Source of the DNA: Bradyrhizobium manausense | GTDB lineage: Bacteria > Pseudomonadota > Alphaproteobacteria > Rhizobiales > Xanthobacteraceae | Reading direction: 5' to 3' | Length of the DNA: 64,000 nt | Assembly: GCF_018129685.1 (NCBI RefSeq) | Contig: NZ_JAFCLG010000007.1 | Location: 124,001-188,000 of the forward strand | In this document: piece by piece, positions 40,056 to 49,108 of the stretch | Layout of the letters: every line of letters starts with the position of its first letter | How positions within the stretch are numbered: the first letter of the stretch is position 1 | The notes under the pieces: generated by a model | The model's database searches: none | What the model saw: only the letters and a program-made list of their open reading frames with translations | Told to the model about the DNA's origin: nothing | Translations under genes and position numbers: made by a program

Positions 40056-41228
40056 ATGCGTGAAGCCGTCATCGTTTCCTACGCGCGCACGGGCCTGGCC
40101 AAGTCCGGCCGTGGCGGGTTCAACATCACGCCGCCGATGTCGCTCGCGGCCCACGCCATTCACCACGCGGTCGACCGCGCCGGCGTCGAGAAGGATTATG
40201 TCGAGGATTGCTATCTCGGCAATTGCGCCCATGGCGCGCCGAACATCGGCCGTCAGGCCGCGTTGCTCGCAGGGCTGCCGAAGTCGACCGGCGGCGTCTC
40301 GGTGAACCGCTTCTGCTCGTCGGGCCTGCAGACCATCGCGATGGCCGCGAACTCGATCCGTTCGGACGGTGCCGACTGCATCGTCGCCGGCGGCGTCGAG
40401 AGCATCTCGATGCCTGGTGGCGGCACGCCGAAGGAGACGGTCGATCCGGAGTTGCTCAAGACCGCGCCTGATATCTTCATGGCGATGATCGATACCGCCG
40501 ACATCGTCGCCGAGCGCTACAAGGTCAGCCGCGAATACCAGGACGAATATTCGCTGGAGTCGCAGCGCCGCATGGCCTCGGCGCAGCAGGCGGGCAAGTT
40601 CAAGGACGAGATCGTCCCGATGAAGACCAGGATGAAGGTGGTCGACAAGGCCACCAAGGCCGAATCGATCGTCGACTACGTCGTCGATCGCGACGAGTGC
40701 AACCGCCCTGACACCACGCTGGAAGGATTGGCAAAGCTCGAGCCGGTGAAGGGCCCGGGAAAGTTCGTCACCGCCGGCAATGCCAGCCAGCTCTCCGACG
40801 GCGCCGCCGCCGTCGTGCTGATGGAAGCCAAGGATGCCGAGAAGCGCGGCCTCAAGCCGCTCGGCCGTTTCGTCGCCTGGGCAGCCGCAGGCTGCGAGCC
40901 GGACGAGATGGGCATCGGCCCGATCTTCGCCGTGCCGAAGCTGCTCAAGCGTCATGGCCTCAAGATCGACGACATCGATCTCTGGGAGCTCAACGAGGCC
41001 TTCGCCAGCCAGTGCCTCTATTCGCGCGACAAGCTCGGCATCGATCCTGACAAGTACAACGTCAACGGCGGCTCGATCGCGATCGGCCATCCCTTCGGCA
41101 TGACAGGCGCACGTCTCACCGGCCATCTGCTGCAGGAAGGCGCCCGCCGCAAGGCCAAGTGGGGCGTCGTGACCATGTGCATCGGCGGCGGCCAGGGCGG
41201 CGCCGGCCTGTTCGAGATCTACAGCTGA
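40056..41228 (+). CDS. Acetyl-CoA C-acyltransferase (thiolase), 390 aa
   Basis: Thiolase fold enzyme that condenses or cleaves acyl-CoA. The nucleophile is C87 in NRFCSSGLQTIAMAANSI. The second signature is SIAIGHPFGMTGARLTGHLL (catalytic His) and the third is MCIGGGQGGAGLFE (Cys). It begins MREAVIVSYARTGLAKSGRGGF. At 390 aa it matches both biosynthetic acetoacetyl-CoA thiolases (PhaA type) and beta-oxidation FadA. The long NCAHGAPNIGRQAALLAG and family sequence lean toward an acetyl-CoA acetyltransferase, but the substrate is not certain. The ATG at 40056 has AGGGAG upstream. It stands alone. Confidence 0.9.
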   Translation: MREAVIVSYARTGLAKSGRGGFNITPPMSLAAHAIHHAVDRAGVEKDYVEDCYLGNCAHGAPNIGRQAALLAGLPKSTGGVSVNRFCSSGLQTIAMAANSIRSDGADCIVAGGVESISMPGGGTPKETVDPELLKTAPDIFMAMIDTADIVAERYKVSREYQDEYSLESQRRMASAQQAGKFKDEIVPMKTRMKVVDKATKAESIVDYVVDRDECNRPDTTLEGLAKLEPVKGPGKFVTAGNASQLSDGAAAVVLMEAKDAEKRGLKPLGRFVAWAAAGCEPDEMGIGPIFAVPKLLKRHGLKIDDIDLWELNEAFASQCLYSRDKLGIDPDKYNVNGGSIAIGHPFGMTGARLTGHLLQEGARRKAKWGVVTMCIGGGQGGAGLFEIYS

Positions 41229-41317
41229 TCCACGACCATTGAAACGTGAAGGGCACGGCGCCGCAAACGCCGTGCCTGTTGCGGACCGATCGCCACGAAA
41301 CGACAAGCCTCGCGTCG

Positions 41318-43042
41318 CTATTGCTTGCGACCCGCGAGCATTCGTCCGACGCAGGCGTTGAACGCCTGCGTATTGCCTCCGGCGCCATTGCGCCCATACT
41401 CCCAGGCTCCCGTGGCGGGATTGCACTTGCCGCCGATCTCGACGGCGCATCGCTGGCTGATGCCGCTACATTGTCCGCCTCGCCCGGGGCGCTGCTCCGT
41501 CGATTTGGAATTTGGCGTCTCGGGCTTGGAGGCACGCGGCCGGTCCGGTGTCCGCGCAGGCGCGCCGTCCTGATCCTTTGCGGCGCACTCGCCATTCTCG
41601 TTCAACGCCTGTCCGCGCTGACATGTCACCTTCACACATTGCTCGCCGGCTGGCTTGAAGCCGCGCTCGCAGACCAGCGGGCAGACGCGACCCGGCTTGG
41701 CCTTGATGGCTTCAAGCGCATCGAGGCTCGCGAGCTTGGGATCGAGTTTGGTCCCGGCGAATTTGTTGAACGTCGAAAGCGACCGCTGCGAGATCGCAGT
41801 CCAGTCGTCATCGGCCGCTTCCGTCATGCAACCGACGCGGCGCAGTTCGAGCTGCACCAGCTTGGCGAGGTCCGGCGGGGTCGGGGCAGGCTGGCTTTGG
41901 GGCGGCGTGAGCGCGGCGAGGTCGCCTTGGCTTGTGGCGGCTAGAGGCTTGTCGGTCGGCTGCTTTTCGCGAAGCTTCGCGTCCGCGATCAGCTTTGTCT
42001 CGGACGCCGCCTTGTCCGGCTGGGCCGTCTTGGCGAGGTCGGCCGCAGGCCGGGTATTTTCCTCGGCCGGTCCGGCCTTCGCGGCCGCCGCCGCGCGGGT
42101 CTCTTCGACGGCGATGCGGTTCAATTGCCCCTTGGCGAGGCTGGCGTAAAAACCGTCGGGATATTGCGCCAGGAATGCGGTCCAGACTTCTCTGGTGCCG
42201 ATCTGGAGCGCCAGCTCGTAGTCGCGGCGGACGGCATCCTGCGGGCTCGCTTGCGGCGATGTCGCAGCCGGCTTCGCCGGGACCAGCGGCACGTCTTCGC
42301 CGCCAAGGGAGCCATAAACATAGGGTTCCTGCCTGTAACCGGTGCTCTTCAAGACATCGTCGCGTACAAACCCGAACGCCTTGCGCAAATCGAGACCGGG
42401 GGTCGGAAGCCGCTCGACGAGCGCTGCCGCGAACGGGCTGTTTTTCCAATCTCCGTCCGAAGCCGTCGATCCTGCTTTTGCCGCAAAGGCGATCATGGTG
42501 TTCGGAGTGGTCGGCTCGACCTTTGCGAGCCCGCGCCCGATGGCGCGCGCAGCGACCGTGCGCTTCATGGATTTGGCGAATGGATTGTCGCGGCAGGCGT
42601 CCAGGATCACGAGCCGCAACTGTCTGGCAGGCTCAACGGCGAAGAGCGCGCGGTCAAGCGCCACCGTCTCGTCCAGAACGTCACTGTCGGTCTCGAGCGC
42701 CGCGTCGGTCGGGATCAGGTAATTGGTCCCGTCCAGCTCGATGCCGTGACCGGCGTAGTAGATGATGGCGACGTCGGCGTCGCGCACCCGCCCACCGAAT
42801 TCGCGCAGGGCTTTCCGCATGTCGACGGCATTCAGATCCGTCTTGATGTCGACCGAGTCGAATCCCGCGTTCTTGAACATGCCGCCAACCAGGACGGCGT
42901 CGTTCACGGGATTGGTCAGCCGGGGCACGCTCTTGTAGGCGGAATTGCCCAGCACCAGCGCTACCCGACGCGCAGCTTCTGCCGAATCCGAGCTGAGCCA
43001 GAGAACCGAAAGAACCAGGCAAAACAGCCGAAGGGCACCCAT
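41318..43042 (-). CDS. Secreted caspase-like peptidase (C14 domain), 574 aa
   Basis: A signal peptide (RLFCLVLSVLWLSSDSAEA) precedes a caspase/metacaspase-like p20 domain: RVALVLGNSAYKSVPRLTNPVNDA, the catalytic histidine H99 in IIYYAGHGIELDG, and the catalytic cysteine C150 in LVILDACRDNPF. After about residue 260 come a Sel1/Pro-Ala linker rich in Ala/Thr/Pro and a Cys-rich C-terminal module (CPLVCERGFKPAGEQCVKVTCQRGQALNENGEC). It is probably periplasmic. Rhizobial genomes carry several of these; their targets are unknown. The ATG at 43042 marks the signal peptide; the 47-residue longer frame is rejected. Confidence 0.87.
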   Translation of the reverse strand: MGALRLFCLVLSVLWLSSDSAEAARRVALVLGNSAYKSVPRLTNPVNDAVLVGGMFKNAGFDSVDIKTDLNAVDMRKALREFGGRVRDADVAIIYYAGHGIELDGTNYLIPTDAALETDSDVLDETVALDRALFAVEPARQLRLVILDACRDNPFAKSMKRTVAARAIGRGLAKVEPTTPNTMIAFAAKAGSTASDGDWKNSPFAAALVERLPTPGLDLRKAFGFVRDDVLKSTGYRQEPYVYGSLGGEDVPLVPAKPAATSPQASPQDAVRRDYELALQIGTREVWTAFLAQYPDGFYASLAKGQLNRIAVEETRAAAAAKAGPAEENTRPAADLAKTAQPDKAASETKLIADAKLREKQPTDKPLAATSQGDLAALTPPQSQPAPTPPDLAKLVQLELRRVGCMTEAADDDWTAISQRSLSTFNKFAGTKLDPKLASLDALEAIKAKPGRVCPLVCERGFKPAGEQCVKVTCQRGQALNENGECAAKDQDGAPARTPDRPRASKPETPNSKSTEQRPGRGGQCSGISQRCAVEIGGKCNPATGAWEYGRNGAGGNTQAFNACVGRMLAGRKQ

Positions 43043-43229
43043 TCGAAAACCTGAAATCGCAATGCGACAAAGATCATTCAGAGCGTCGTCCAACGCAAGC
43101 GCCGTCTCCGTGATAGACGTCACTCTCGGGCACAAATGTCCTGCAAACGGGCCGATACGCGCGCGGGAACCCGGTTCGCCCACGCGAGATCGGCATGGGG
43201 CACGAAGCGGCGGAATTCTGCGCGGCGCC

Positions 43230-46200
43230 TCACGCCCGCGCCGCCACGGGCGCGAACGTCACCTCGATCAGCGTGCCGGAGTTTGCCGCGCTCTTGATGT
43301 TGAACCGGGCGCGGTTGGCTTCGACCAGCGCCTTGGTCAGCGACAGGCTCAGCGCGGAATTGTCAGAGGCATCGCCCGGCGGCGGCGTGCGGAACGGCTC
43401 CATGGCGGCGGCGACTTCCTTTTCGCTGAGGCCATGGCCGGTGTCCCTGATACGAAGCGCCACCTCGCCGCGATCGGACAGCGCGGTCGAGACGATGATC
43501 TGGCCGCCGGCGCTGGCGAGCCTGATCGAGTTCGAAATCAGATTCATCGTCACCTGCCGCAGCGCGCGCGCATCGGCGGTCACCTGCGGCAGCGCGTGCG
43601 CGAGCGAGGTGCGGATGATGATGCGCTCGCGATTGGCCTGCGGCTGCATCACCGTGACGCAGGCTTCGACGAGGTCGTTGAGATTGAGGTTGGCGAAGGC
43701 AAGATCGAGCTTGCCGGTCTCGATCCGCGACAGCTCCAAGAGATCGTCGATGATGGCGATCACGCGCTCGCCGGAGGCGCGGATGTCCTTCATGTATTCG
43801 CCGTAGCGCTCATTGCCGAGCGCGCCGAAACGCTCCGAGATCATCACCTCGGCAAAGCCGATGATGGCGTTGAGCGGCGTGCGGATCTCGTGGCTGATCC
43901 GCGCCAGCATGTCGGCCTTGGCATTGGCGGCGCCATCGACCAGGCGCCGCGCCTGCGTCAGCTCGCTCTCGTCCTTCTTGGCGTGCGACAGATCGCGGAA
44001 CACGGCGAAGAAGTTCGGGCCGTCGGGCCGGGTGCGGCCCATGATCATGGCGAGCGGCAGCACGCCGCCCTTCTTCTCGCGGCCCAGCACCTCGCGGCCG
44101 TGATCGAGCAGGCTCGCAATGTCCTGGCTCTTCAGGCTTTCGAGATAGTCGACGACGATCTCTTGGCTCTCCGGCGCGAACAGCGTCAGCAGGTTGAGCT
44201 GCAGCAGCGCCTCGCCGTCATAGCCGAACAGCGCCTCGGCGCTGCGATTGCAGGCGTGGATGTTGCCTTCGGAATCGAACATCACGATGCCCTCGGCCGT
44301 GGTGTCGAGGATCGCGGCGAGATCTTCCGCATCGGCCTCGCCGGCCTCCGGCTCGAGATCCGGCGCGGAGGGGAAGGGTTCGGGCACGATGGTCCCGGCG
44401 GCGACCGGCGGCGCGGCGATCGCAGGCGCGGCCGAGACGGGCTCGGCATGCGGCAGCGCGCAGATCAGCGCATGCGCGCTGGCGCCGTCCCAGTCGATCG
44501 TGTGCAGATGCGCTTCCGTGGTCGCCGGCGGCTGCTCGCCATTGGCAATGGCGGAGCTGATCGTCACCGGCGTTCCTGATTGCGACGTGCTGCTCGCGGC
44601 GGAGACGCCGGGCTCGACGTAAAGTGCGTCCAGCCCACCGGCGTCTTCCAGCGCGCCGAGACTCGCGTAGCCCATGCGCGCGAGGAAAGCGGGGTTGGCG
44701 TAGAGCAGGCGATCGAGCCGGTAGATCAGCATGCCCGATGGCACGAGATCGAGCAGCGCGCGGTCGCGCATGCTGTGGCCCTGCGCGGGCGGCGCGGGCT
44801 CGGTCAGCCATCCGGCCGCAGCCGGCGGTGCTTCAAGCTCCGACGTCACGGGTTCAGTGATCAGAGGCTCGGTGACGACAGGCTCCAGCTGCACCGTTTC
44901 ATGTGCGGTCTCGTCCGCCGGCGGTTCGGCCGCCGCGGAGGCCATCGTCTCACGATCGCGCTCGAGCCGCTCGGACAATTGCCGCGCGAGCTCGTTGAAC
45001 GCGCTGTTCTCGACCGGCGTCAGCGTGGGTGATCTCTGGTCACCTGTTGACCTCAGGTCACCTGTTGACCTGGAGTCACCGGGTGCGCGGAATGGCACGA
45101 CATTCGGAGGCGTTTCCACTGGCGTTTCCAATTCGGCTTGGTGTGAATTCGCTTCGGTTGTGAGTGCAGGCGGTTCGGGGTCGGTTGGAGTCTCGGACGC
45201 AGTCTCGACTTCGGCCTCAACTTCGGCCTCAACTTGGGCTTTGGGCTCAGGCTCAGGCGGCGGCTCGGCCGGAGTGTCCGCCGCGACCGCAGGCCTGGCC
45301 TCCGCTGCGGGATCGGGCGCGACGGTTTCGGCCGCAAGGCCGTGCTGCGCCTGCGGCGCGACCAACAGCTCATAGCGGCGGAGCGCATCCAGCCGGTTCA
45401 GCCCGTCGAGATCGCGGCAGACGCCAAAACCCTTGAAGCCCGCGAAGTTGCGATCGCGGTCGTAGACCGGCAAGCCCGCCAGCTCGACCGGCAGATGCTC
45501 GCCGCCGTCGGCCGGCCAGTTCACGGTGATGCCGGCCCAGGTGTCGTGGCTGGCGAGCGCCTGCGCCACGCGGCCGTCGGGATCGAGCGCAAATTGCTCT
45601 GATATCTCGCGCCAAGTCCGCCCGAAGCCAGGCGGGCCGAACCCGGCCGCGGTGTGCGGCCCGATCAGGCGGATGAACTCGTCAGAGCCGAGCACGAAGC
45701 GTCCCTGCGCATCCATCTGCCACAGGAAGCGCAGCGGATGCTGGCGCGGTGTCTCCGCTTGGGCAGGCGGCGGCTCGACCATGGCTGTGGTGATCGGCAC
45801 GGCTTGCGGCGGCACGATGGCCTCGGGCGGGTTTTCAACCGGTGTTTCCGCCGCGGGTTCGACCGTGGGCACGGTCGTTTTCTGGGCAGGCGCCTCGTCC
45901 GCCTCGGCGAACGGATCGAACATCGCGATCCCGGCATCCAGCCCGTGCGCTTGTGGAGTCTCGACGGCCGCCTGCGGGGCGGGCTCGTCAGGCACCTCGG
46001 CCGCGGGAGCCGGCATCGCTTCTGGCGCGGCATCCTGCACGCTTTCGGCTGCCGGCTGAGCCTGCGCCGCCGCCTCGATCATCGCGATGAGGCCGACATC
46101 GCTACCTGTGCCGACCCGCTGCAGCACCATGTTGCCGATACCGATGGGCACCTCGGCGCGGCCGTTTTTCAGCGCATCGCTGCGCGCCTGCTCGAGGCCG

Positions 46201-46715
46201 GCTTCACTGAGATCGCGAAAGCCGAGCAGGGGGCGCGCGGCGTCGCTGGCGCCGGCGAACATGCCGTCAGGCGCGAACGCCGCCATCGGCACCGACGCGC
46301 CGTCGACGAGACCATGCAGCCGCTCGACCAGCGGCATGCTGCGCGCACCCGCATCCATCGCGGAGACGAGCACGCCTTCAGTGCCATCGGAAAAGGCGAT
46401 CCGCGCGCAGGCGCAGGTCATCAGCGTGCCGAGGCGGGCACCAAAGCCGCGCATCCGCTCCAGCCTGATGGCACCGTTCGCGGAGAGCCGGCGGCCGAGC
46501 TGCGCGACCTGGCGGCGATGGCTGTCGGCCGGTCCGAACGTCCTTTGCGCGAGGATGGCCGCATTGGCCACGCCGAAGAATTTCGCGCCGACCGCATTGG
46601 CCCACAGCACGCGCGCACCGTCGGGCGACCAGAGCCAGGCCGGCAGGGGCGAGGTTGCATGCACGGACAGCCTGGGATCGCCGACGCTCCGCAACTGGAA
46701 ATCCGAATTCGTCAT
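43230..46715 (-). CDS. Large PAS-domain sensor histidine kinase (PleC/DivJ/PdhS-like), 1161 aa
   Basis: Cytoplasmic kinase without clear membrane helices. Residues 1-700 are mostly low-complexity Pro/Ala/Glu with a few PAS-like blocks (LPAWLWSPDGARVLWANAVG, FLWQMDAQGRFVLGS). A PAS domain spans about 800-920 (TAEGIVMFDSEGNIHACNRSA). The HisKA box is ARISHEIRTPLNAIIGFAEVM with H942, followed by FGALGNERYGEYMKDIRASGERVI, a PleC/DivJ/PdhS trademark. The HATPase has an N box (NLISNSIRLASAGG) and DTGHGL, but the G2 box reads SALSLSLTKAL and lacks its usual glycines. A role in cell-cycle or polarity signalling is inferred from the kinase family. The ATG at 46715 is favoured over 46748. Confidence 0.85.
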   Translation of the reverse strand: MTNSDFQLRSVGDPRLSVHATSPLPAWLWSPDGARVLWANAVGAKFFGVANAAILAQRTFGPADSHRRQVAQLGRRLSANGAIRLERMRGFGARLGTLMTCACARIAFSDGTEGVLVSAMDAGARSMPLVERLHGLVDGASVPMAAFAPDGMFAGASDAARPLLGFRDLSEAGLEQARSDALKNGRAEVPIGIGNMVLQRVGTGSDVGLIAMIEAAAQAQPAAESVQDAAPEAMPAPAAEVPDEPAPQAAVETPQAHGLDAGIAMFDPFAEADEAPAQKTTVPTVEPAAETPVENPPEAIVPPQAVPITTAMVEPPPAQAETPRQHPLRFLWQMDAQGRFVLGSDEFIRLIGPHTAAGFGPPGFGRTWREISEQFALDPDGRVAQALASHDTWAGITVNWPADGGEHLPVELAGLPVYDRDRNFAGFKGFGVCRDLDGLNRLDALRRYELLVAPQAQHGLAAETVAPDPAAEARPAVAADTPAEPPPEPEPKAQVEAEVEAEVETASETPTDPEPPALTTEANSHQAELETPVETPPNVVPFRAPGDSRSTGDLRSTGDQRSPTLTPVENSAFNELARQLSERLERDRETMASAAAEPPADETAHETVQLEPVVTEPLITEPVTSELEAPPAAAGWLTEPAPPAQGHSMRDRALLDLVPSGMLIYRLDRLLYANPAFLARMGYASLGALEDAGGLDALYVEPGVSAASSTSQSGTPVTISSAIANGEQPPATTEAHLHTIDWDGASAHALICALPHAEPVSAAPAIAAPPVAAGTIVPEPFPSAPDLEPEAGEADAEDLAAILDTTAEGIVMFDSEGNIHACNRSAEALFGYDGEALLQLNLLTLFAPESQEIVVDYLESLKSQDIASLLDHGREVLGREKKGGVLPLAMIMGRTRPDGPNFFAVFRDLSHAKKDESELTQARRLVDGAANAKADMLARISHEIRTPLNAIIGFAEVMISERFGALGNERYGEYMKDIRASGERVIAIIDDLLELSRIETGKLDLAFANLNLNDLVEACVTVMQPQANRERIIIRTSLAHALPQVTADARALRQVTMNLISNSIRLASAGGQIIVSTALSDRGEVALRIRDTGHGLSEKEVAAAMEPFRTPPPGDASDNSALSLSLTKALVEANRARFNIKSAANSGTLIEVTFAPVAARA
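45020..45080. repeat. Short tandem repeats within the kinase linker
   Basis: Units GGTCACCTGTTGACCTCAGG and GGTCACCTGTTGACCTGGAG sit side by side, translated on the minus strand as GDSRSTGDLRSTGDQRSP. A second small repeat nearby (45205-45240) encodes AEVEAEVETASE. Confidence 0.8.
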
Positions 46716-47247
46716 CCGACCGGCTTGTATCTCGCGCTCGCGCGTCACGCAGGGCGACTGCCCGGAATGGCAGCCTTAAGAAAGAGTTAGTATCGCCCGC
46801 GGCCGCGGGCAGGTCCACGCCCCCTGTCTAGGGGGGAGGTCCTAAAGCCGCGATAACCTTAATCCAGCCGCCCCCGCAAGGCATCGCGCGGCCGCATCCG
46901 CAGGATTCGCCGGGAGTTTGAATGCGAGGCAGTGACCCGCGCCCGGCAAAAGGTGCGTTCCCTCCCCCTCCTGCGCCTTCAAAAAATGATGCACGCACCT
47001 CAACTCCCGGTTCCCCCGCCGGGGAACACTCACCCCTGGGATTAAATTATCGCAACGCACCCGCTGTCACATTGCGCCGCACAATGCTGACATGTTAAGC
47101 AGGGATACTACTGGGCACTGGACGACGAGCCTCTCGTGTTCTGCGTATCCAGTTTTCGTACCCGCCACTTGCAAAAAAGAAATGGCCCCGGTTGGCCGGC
47201 GGGCGCGCCAGGTTCACTCCAATATTCAACGACCGTGAGGGACAACC
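46716..47247. other. Gene-free divergent region between kinase and phasin
   Basis: A stretch of 532 bases with no supported reading frame. It is GC-rich near the kinase start, with a CCCCCTGTCTAGGGGG hairpin around 46820-46840. It becomes AT-richer toward 47040-47090 (GATTAAATTATCGCAACGC), where a promoter for the phasin gene is plausible. No exact promoter element can be assigned. Confidence 0.4.
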
Positions 47248-47679
47248 ATGACAGGTGCGACTGATCCATTCTCTGCCTCCGTGATTCCGTTCGAGGTCCC
47301 GGAGCAGGTGCGTGCGTTCGCTGAAAAAGGCGTTTCGCAGGCGCGTGAAAACTACGCCAAGTTCAAGGACGCCGCCGAGAGCCACAACGTCACCATCGAG
47401 GCCGTGTTCTCCTCCGCCCACAAGGGCGCGAGCGAATACGCCGCCAAGGTGATGGAGTTCATGAAGGCCAACACCCAGGCCCATCTCGACTTCACCCAGG
47501 AGCTGTTCAGCGTGAAGTCGCCGACCGACGCCTTCCAGCTCTGGACCGGCCATTCCAAGAAGCAGCTCGAGACCTTCCAGGCCCAGGCCAAGGAACTCGC
47601 CGAGATCGCGCAGCGGGCGGCCACTGCCGCCGCCGAGCCGATCAAGGCCAGCGCCTCGAAGTTCTACCCCGCCGCCTGA
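47248..47679 (+). CDS. Phasin family protein, 143 aa
   Basis: An all-helical granule-associated protein of the alphaproteobacterial Phasin_2 type: FEVPEQVRAFAEKGVSQARENYAKFKDAAESHN, EYAAKVMEFMKANTQAHLDFTQELFSVKSPTDAFQLW, then a C-terminal amphipathic helix. Phasins coat polyhydroxyalkanoate granules or act as surface regulators. GTGAGGG lies upstream of the ATG at 47248. A strong terminator follows at 47706. It is monocistronic. Confidence 0.92.
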   Translation: MTGATDPFSASVIPFEVPEQVRAFAEKGVSQARENYAKFKDAAESHNVTIEAVFSSAHKGASEYAAKVMEFMKANTQAHLDFTQELFSVKSPTDAFQLWTGHSKKQLETFQAQAKELAEIAQRAATAAAEPIKASASKFYPAA

Positions 47680-47705
47680 TCTTTCGGCAGGGTCGTGAGT
47701 TGAAG

Positions 47706-47734
47706 AACCCGGGCCTCATGGGCCCGGGTTTTTT
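47706..47734 (+). terminator. Rho-independent terminator after the phasin gene
   Basis: AACCCGGGCC then TCATG then GGCCCGGGTT forms a 10-bp perfect stem with a 5-base loop, followed by TTTT. Confidence 0.9.
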
Positions 47735-47737
47735 CAC

Positions 47738-47800
47738 CTCTCCCGCTTGCGGGAGAGGTCGGCGCGGAGCGCCGGGTGAGGGTTCCCTCCCCACGGGGAG
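47738..47800. repeat. Intergenic palindromic repeat, CCTCTCC/GGAGAGG family (copy 8, short)
   Basis: CACCTCTCCCGCTTGCGGGA GAGGTCGGCGCGGAGCGCCGGGTGAGGG, the left arm and core only; the right arm is degraded to CCCTCCCCACGGGG. Confidence 0.75.
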
Positions 47801-47959
47801 TTTCCCCCAATATGCCGATTTCATCGCGCAGAAGATGATTTCTGCTGGTTTTTCGTCCGTTTGCGGCCTTGCCAAAAACGGCCGTTGCACCTAGTTTCCG
47901 CCCCGTCCAGCCCCCCTCGGTACCGGCCCGTCCAGGCGCCCAAGGCGGCTCGCAAGGAT

Positions 47960-48036
47960 GCAGTTGTAGCTCAGTTGGTTAGAGCGCCTGTCTGTGGAAC
48001 AGGAGGTCGGTGGTTCGAGCCCACCCAACTGTACCA
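47960..48036 (+). tRNA. tRNA-His (GTG anticodon)
   Basis: A full cloverleaf: acceptor GCAGTTG with CAACTGT, D-arm GCTCAGTTGGTTAGAGC, anticodon arm CCTGT-CTGTGGA-ACAGG with anticodon GTG, TPsiC arm GGTGG-TTCGAGC-CCACC, and an encoded CCA. The first pair is G1:U72 with A73 and no templated extra G pairing with C73. This is the non-canonical alphaproteobacterial tRNA-His type, recognised by a divergent HisRS. Confidence 0.95.
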
Positions 48037-48175
48037 GCGGTGTGGATAATTCGAATTCCCCCTCTTATCGGCTGCCCGAAGGGTGCAACGGCAAAGCTTT
48101 CGCTGCTGTTATCCGGCCTCCAACAGCGGTACATTTCGCAAGTCGCGGCAGACCCTATCCAAAGAAGACCCGTGG

Positions 48176-49108
48176 TTATCCGTTTCCATCGTCGTGGGCA
48201 TGCACTACTCGCGGGCCGAGGCAATATTGGCGAAGCCCCGCTAAGTCCCCGAGAAAACTTTTGGCTTGCCTGAAGGCCTCTGTACCGAGAAGGGAACTCA
48301 GTATTTGCAAAGCGCCTTTGCATTGGGGATGAAGGTTTCCAACTATGCGGCTCACTGCTCGCGCAAGCTGAAGTCCGTGCTTTCCACGCAGCCATAAACT
48401 GAAGTCGTCTTTTTGAAATTTCCGCGCAAGCGACAGCACTGAGTGAAAGTCGACCGACTCTCCAGCCCGCAAAAGTTGGCCGAGGGCTTTGGTCCTTCTT
48501 TGCCGGTTGGGTTTGATGTCCGTCGAAACCTTTACCAAATCGGCGCACGAGATGGAATCAAAGTCCGCACTCCGATTGAACGATCGGATCGCACAAAGGA
48601 CAGCCATCGGGACGATGGTCGTTCTTACTGCCACCTTTAGGTTTGCTTCAAATGTGGCGACCAATTCGCCGATCGTTTTATTGGATAACTGACTGCCGCC
48701 AAATTTGCGCAGGATGTATTCGAAGTATTTTGGATCGACAAAGTAGCTCTCTATTGAATATCCCCGCGTCTTGTGAACGCCAGGGTCATCGAATTGTAAA
48801 TAGTCGTCGAAGTCCTTGTCGGCGAGAAAAAGAAGCCGCTCGGGCTGAACCCCGAGCTTGTAGGATTCCAAAAATGCCTTCAGAGCAAGGAGGGATGGCT
48901 TTCCGGAGCAGTGGAAAAAGAAAATGCTCTTGCCGGGAAAATAGTCTGCGAGGAAATCGAAATAAAAGGGCTGGTCATCGGGACCCTCGACAACCACTAC
49001 AATCTGCTCCGAGTCGTACTTGGATAGAAAGAACTGAAGGATTGTCGCGTTTGGGTTGCGTTGCTCTTGGAGAAGAAGCGTCTCGAAATCTGACATTAGA
49101 GCGCTCAA
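48176..49108 (-). CDS. ariB: PARIS effector AriB-like, DUF4435/TOPRIM nuclease, 310 aa
   Basis: Predicted TOPRIM-fold effector. In the characterised PARIS system AriB is held by the AriA ATPase and, when released on phage anti-restriction signals, cleaves host tRNA (tRNA-Lys in E. coli) to stop infection. Here the DUF4435 layout is clear: VVVVEGPDDQPFYFDFLADYF with the first catalytic acid E41, GYSIESYFVDP, and the TOPRIM DxD at LFLADKDFDDYLQF (97-102). Its ATG overlaps the stop of the ATPase gene (ATGA), so the two are translationally coupled. It ends 139 bp from tRNA-His. AT content is far above neighbouring genes. Another DUF4435 partner system is possible, but two-gene order and sizes fit PARIS. 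Confidence 0.83.
   Translation of the reverse strand: MSALMSDFETLLLQEQRNPNATILQFFLSKYDSEQIVVVVEGPDDQPFYFDFLADYFPGKSIFFFHCSGKPSLLALKAFLESYKLGVQPERLLFLADKDFDDYLQFDDPGVHKTRGYSIESYFVDPKYFEYILRKFGGSQLSNKTIGELVATFEANLKVAVRTTIVPMAVLCAIRSFNRSADFDSISCADLVKVSTDIKPNRQRRTKALGQLLRAGESVDFHSVLSLARKFQKDDFSLWLRGKHGLQLARAVSRIVGNLHPQCKGALQILSSLLGTEAFRQAKSFLGDLAGLRQYCLGPRVVHAHDDGNG

Noticed and set aside
45654..46790. Plus-strand frame of 378 codons opposite the kinase gene
   Set aside because: Arg/His-rich antisense shadow without a recognisable domain; the kinase on the minus strand has clear PAS, HisKA and HATPase features.
46842..47060. Minus-strand frame of 72 codons between the kinase and phasin genes
   Set aside because: No ribosome site or motif; composition looks like non-coding sequence and the frame is only slightly longer than chance in GC-rich DNA.
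47979..48548. Minus-strand frame across tRNA-His and the end of ariB
   Set aside because: It runs antisense through the tRNA and is an out-of-frame reading of the ariB 3' end.
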